Assembly (NCBI GenBank): GCA_023401495.1
Contig: JAEXDU010000136.1
Location: 1 to 8,137, forward strand
From: Bacillota bacterium
GTDB lineage: Bacteria; Bacillota; Clostridia; Oscillospirales; Acutalibacteraceae
Direction of reading: 5' to 3'
Length of the DNA stretch: 8,137 bases
The notes beneath the pieces are model-generated. The model saw only the letters and a list, made by a program, of their open reading frames with translations. It made no database searches and was not told the DNA's origin. The position numbers and the translations under genes were made by a program. Position 1 is the stretch's first letter. The number at the start of each line of letters is the position of its first letter. Of this stretch, positions 6,128-8,137 are shown one piece after another.

Positions 6128-6793
6128 TTATTTTTTATTCCGGAGAATTCTCGCAATCCGCCCGTGCTCCAGCACAATGGTTCGCTGGGCCTCCTCGGCA
6201 ACTTCGGGGTCATGCGTGACAACGATGATGGTGCTGCCGTCCTGATGAAGCTGCTTGAAAATATCCAGAACAATTTTCTCATTCGTTTCATCCAGATTGC
6301 CGGTCGGCTCATCCGCCAGAATCAGCATAGGGTAGTTGATCAGCGCGCGGGCGATGCACACCCTTTGCTGCTCGCCGCCCGAAAGCTGGCTGGGCAAGTG
6401 CTTGGCCCGATCACCCAGACCGACGCGCTCCAGAGCCTGCAGCGCTTCCTTTTCGTCTGGCATGCTGTGATAATATTGCGCTACCATCACGTTTTCTAAG
6501 GCGGTCAGGTAGTTGATCAGATGGAACTGCTGAAAAATCAGCCCGATCTTGTCGCGCCGGATGTTGGTGAGGCTTTTTGCGCTCTCTTTCGCGATATTCA
6601 TGCCGTCAAGGATCACAGAGCCGTTGGAGGGCTTATCCATGCAGCCGATGATGTTCATCATCGTGGTTTTTCCGGATCCGGACGGCCCCATGATCGCCAG
6701 CCATTCGCCCTGCGATACCTGCAGATCGATATTTTGCAGCGCTTTGACGCTGCCGTAAATTTTTGAAATATCTTTCAGTTCCAATAAATTCAT
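6128..6793 (-). CDS. ABC transporter ATP-binding protein, MacB/LolD/FtsE-type (module 1)
   Basis: Nucleotide-binding subunit of 221 residues with every motif intact: Walker A GPSGSGKT at 36-43, Q-loop in IFQQFHL (Gln88/89), signature LSGGEQQRV at 137-145, Walker B LILADE at 157-162 followed by the D-loop of PTGNLD, and His194 in VVTHD. The PTGNLD and IGCMDKP segments are characteristic of the MacB/LolD-type ATPases that work with FtsX-like permeases. The ATG at 6793 has AAAGGAGG just upstream, overlapping the stop of the preceding permease, and the intergenic gap is 15 bases. Its partners are therefore the two permeases immediately upstream, not the distant third permease, which has its own ATPase. 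The flavoprotein pair begins 16 bases after its stop. Substrate cannot be read from the sequence. Confidence 0.94.
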   Translation of the reverse strand: MNLLELKDISKIYGSVKALQNIDLQVSQGEWLAIMGPSGSGKTTMMNIIGCMDKPSNGSVILDGMNIAKESAKSLTNIRRDKIGLIFQQFHLINYLTALENVMVAQYYHSMPDEKEALQALERVGLGDRAKHLPSQLSGGEQQRVCIARALINYPMLILADEPTGNLDETNEKIVLDIFKQLHQDGSTIIVVTHDPEVAEEAQRTIVLEHGRIARILRNKK

Positions 6794-6808
6794 TCTGTGA
6801 TTCCTCCT

Positions 6809-7945
6809 TTATTCACCGCGCAGGACGATTGCAGGATCAACATCTGTCGTGCTTCTGACAGGGATCAGGCACGCCAGCCCGGTGATCGCGATCGAAACGG
6901 CCAGTGTCGCCGGGATCAGCAGCGGCTGAAAGGAAATGGAGCGGGTAAAGACATTCATGCTGACCGTTTGGGCAAACGCAAACCCAAGCGCAACGCCCAG
7001 TAATCCGCCGAGCGCTCCCAAAAACAGACCTTCCCCCAAAAATTCCATCACGATGCTTTGGTTGGAAGCCCCCAGCGCTTTTTTCAGTCCGATTTCCCGG
7101 CGCCGTTCCGCGACAACCGCCATCATCGTGGTCGCAACACAGATCATGGTGAGCAGCAATACAACAACCGTGACGAGATACACCAGAGCCTGAAGCTTGG
7201 TCAAAACGGTACCCTCGGAGTCAGCAACACGTTTGACAAGGCGCGGCGTAACTCCCTCGACGTTTTCACCGACCTGCCTGACGATATTCTCCAAAGTCGC
7301 CTGGGGAGCGGAAATGCTGCACTCAACCACATCCAGCTCTCCGCTATTCCCCATCAGGCTCTCCAAATCCGAAAGAGGCAGGAAGAGGAACGCTTCCTCG
7401 GTTCCCCCCGTCTGCACAATGCCGGATACCGTAAAATCACGGCTGAAGCCCTTGCCGGTACTGTCCGTGCCGGTCATGGTAAAGCTGCTGCCGGGGAGAA
7501 GGCCAATAAGATCCGCCACCTCCTGGCCGATCAGAACCGACCCGCTGCCGGAAGGCCACGTGCCCGAAACAAACCAATACGGACTGGTCTTTTTCACTTC
7601 CTCCAGATCCGTACCGGCCGCCATGAACGGCTGTTCGTTGATCTTGATCGTTTCATAGCGGTAGGGGGCAATGCCCACGATGTCCTCTGCCGGAATCAAA
7701 CCGGCGGCCTTTTTCATCTCAGCCTCGTTTATCGCCGAATCGCCGCCCGCGGGGACAAAGATCAGGTTTGCGCCGTACGAGCGGAACTCCTGCCCCATCT
7801 GCCGCGGGATATCGTAATAAATGGTGACAAGGCCGGAAAGCACCGTAGCGCCGATGGCCACCGCCAAAAGCGCCACCAGCATTCTGGAACGGCGGCGGAT
7901 GAGCGAGCTGATGATCATTCTAAAATACATCGTCTGCTTTTTCAT
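6809..7945 (-). CDS. FtsX/MacB-like ABC permease (module 1, second permease)
   Basis: Permease of 378 residues. It has a basic N-terminus (SLIRRRSRM at 14-22), helix 1 at about 23-43, an extracytoplasmic MacB-like domain at about 44-252, and C-terminal helices at about 253-278, 303-327 and 340-362. The coupling loop ERRREIGLKKALGAS at 280-294 is the classic FtsX-family signature, and the protein ends in the usual VDPAIVLRGE. The ATG at 7945 is supported by GGGAGGTGAT immediately upstream; the frame is open to 8050, but those extra 35 codons overlap the upstream permease gene and look non-coding. Only four bases separate it from the stop of that permease, and 15 bases from the ATPase downstream. 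Two consecutive FtsX-like permeases with one ATPase suggest a heterodimeric membrane part, as in the ABC part of P19/FTR1-type iron-uptake clusters (established arrangement; equivalence here is inference). Confidence 0.92.
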   Translation of the reverse strand: MKKQTMYFRMIISSLIRRRSRMLVALLAVAIGATVLSGLVTIYYDIPRQMGQEFRSYGANLIFVPAGGDSAINEAEMKKAAGLIPAEDIVGIAPYRYETIKINEQPFMAAGTDLEEVKKTSPYWFVSGTWPSGSGSVLIGQEVADLIGLLPGSSFTMTGTDSTGKGFSRDFTVSGIVQTGGTEEAFLFLPLSDLESLMGNSGELDVVECSISAPQATLENIVRQVGENVEGVTPRLVKRVADSEGTVLTKLQALVYLVTVVVLLLTMICVATTMMAVVAERRREIGLKKALGASNQSIVMEFLGEGLFLGALGGLLGVALGFAFAQTVSMNVFTRSISFQPLLIPATLAVSIAITGLACLIPVRSTTDVDPAIVLRGE

Positions 7946-7949
7946 CAGA

Positions 7950-8137
7950 TCACCTCCCATGTAAGACTTCTGCCGGGCGAAGCGACAGCAGAAGCCGGAT
8001 CGACGGAATGCTCCCCGCCAGAGTGACGAGAGCAACCAGAACGGCGACAAGCGGAATCACCAGCGGTTTGATTTCGATGGCCGAGCAAAAAACGGAATGC
8101 CCGATCAATTGGGCAAAACCGAGCCCGGCGAAATAGC
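7950..8137 (-). CDS. FtsX-like ABC permease, C-terminal end only (module 1, first permease)
   Basis: The frame beginning at 8135 on the minus strand is open to a TGA at 7950-7952 and encodes 61 residues, YFAGLGFAQLIGHSVFCSAI continuing to a final RPAEVLHGR. This is the end of an FtsX-like permease: part of the penultimate helix, a short external segment, a strongly hydrophobic last helix (IPLVAVLVALVTLAG, about 27-41), then a short cytoplasmic tail with the family's P-A-x-V-L-x-G ending. The rest of the gene lies beyond the right edge. It is four bases from the next permease, so both are translated together and probably pair with the ATPase at 6128-6793. A cysteine (visible residue 17) sits in the external segment; little more can be said from this fragment. 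Confidence 0.82.
   Translation of the reverse strand, partial: YFAGLGFAQLIGHSVFCSAIEIKPLVIPLVAVLVALVTLAGSIPSIRLLLSLRPAEVLHGR

Noticed and set aside
6112..6312. Upstream ATG start for the FMN-binding lipoprotein
   Set aside because: This would overlap the ATPase gene and bury the signal peptide inside the protein. The GTG at 6111 has a ribosome binding site and gives a normal lipoprotein start.
7058..8026. Long plus-strand open frame of 322 codons
   Set aside because: It lies entirely antisense to the two permease genes. Its protein is rich in Arg, His and Gln and has no family resemblance; the opposite strand has intact motifs, helices and ribosome binding sites.
7946..8050. Upstream ATG start for the second permease
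   Set aside because: The 35 extra residues overlap the preceding permease gene. The ATG at 7945 has a strong GGGAGG site at good spacing.

Overview
The window looks like chromosomal DNA of a low-to-mid GC Gram-positive anaerobe, most likely a member of the Clostridia. This is inferred from strong AGGAGG-type ribosome binding sites, a Gram-positive style lipobox, tightly packed and partly overlapping genes, and protein families typical of that group. No taxonomic marker gene is present, so the placement is tentative.

Left part (1-1927, + strand): a D-2-hydroxyacid dehydrogenase that is cut by the window edge, followed by a complete type II glycerate kinase. Together they read as a small carbon module: reversible oxidoreduction of hydroxypyruvate/glycerate (or a similar 2-hydroxyacid), then phosphorylation of glycerate to a glycolytic phosphoglycerate. 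A perfect 19-bp inverted repeat lies between the two genes, directly before the kinase ribosome binding site.

Middle (1928-2256): a 329-base AT-rich convergent intergenic region without a credible gene. It holds the intrinsic terminator of the minus-strand operon and a 17-base palindrome.

Right part (8137 down to 2257, - strand): eight genes in one direction with gaps of 4-37 bases or overlaps, clearly one operon that begins beyond the right edge. In transcription order: FtsX-like permease (C-terminal end only), second FtsX-like permease, ABC ATPase, FMN-binding lipoprotein, ApbE flavin transferase, DUF4418-type cysteine-containing membrane protein, third FtsX-like permease, second ABC ATPase. 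Two MacB/LolD-like ABC modules therefore flank an extracytoplasmic flavin-transfer pair. ApbE is expected to attach FMN to the threonine of the DAISGAT motif of the lipoprotein. The most economical reading is a membrane system that couples extracytoplasmic electron transfer to ABC-driven work. The permease-permease-ATPase order resembles the ABC part of the P19/FTR1 iron-uptake clusters, so reductive metal (iron) acquisition is a plausible but unproven role. The genes that would decide this lie outside the window.
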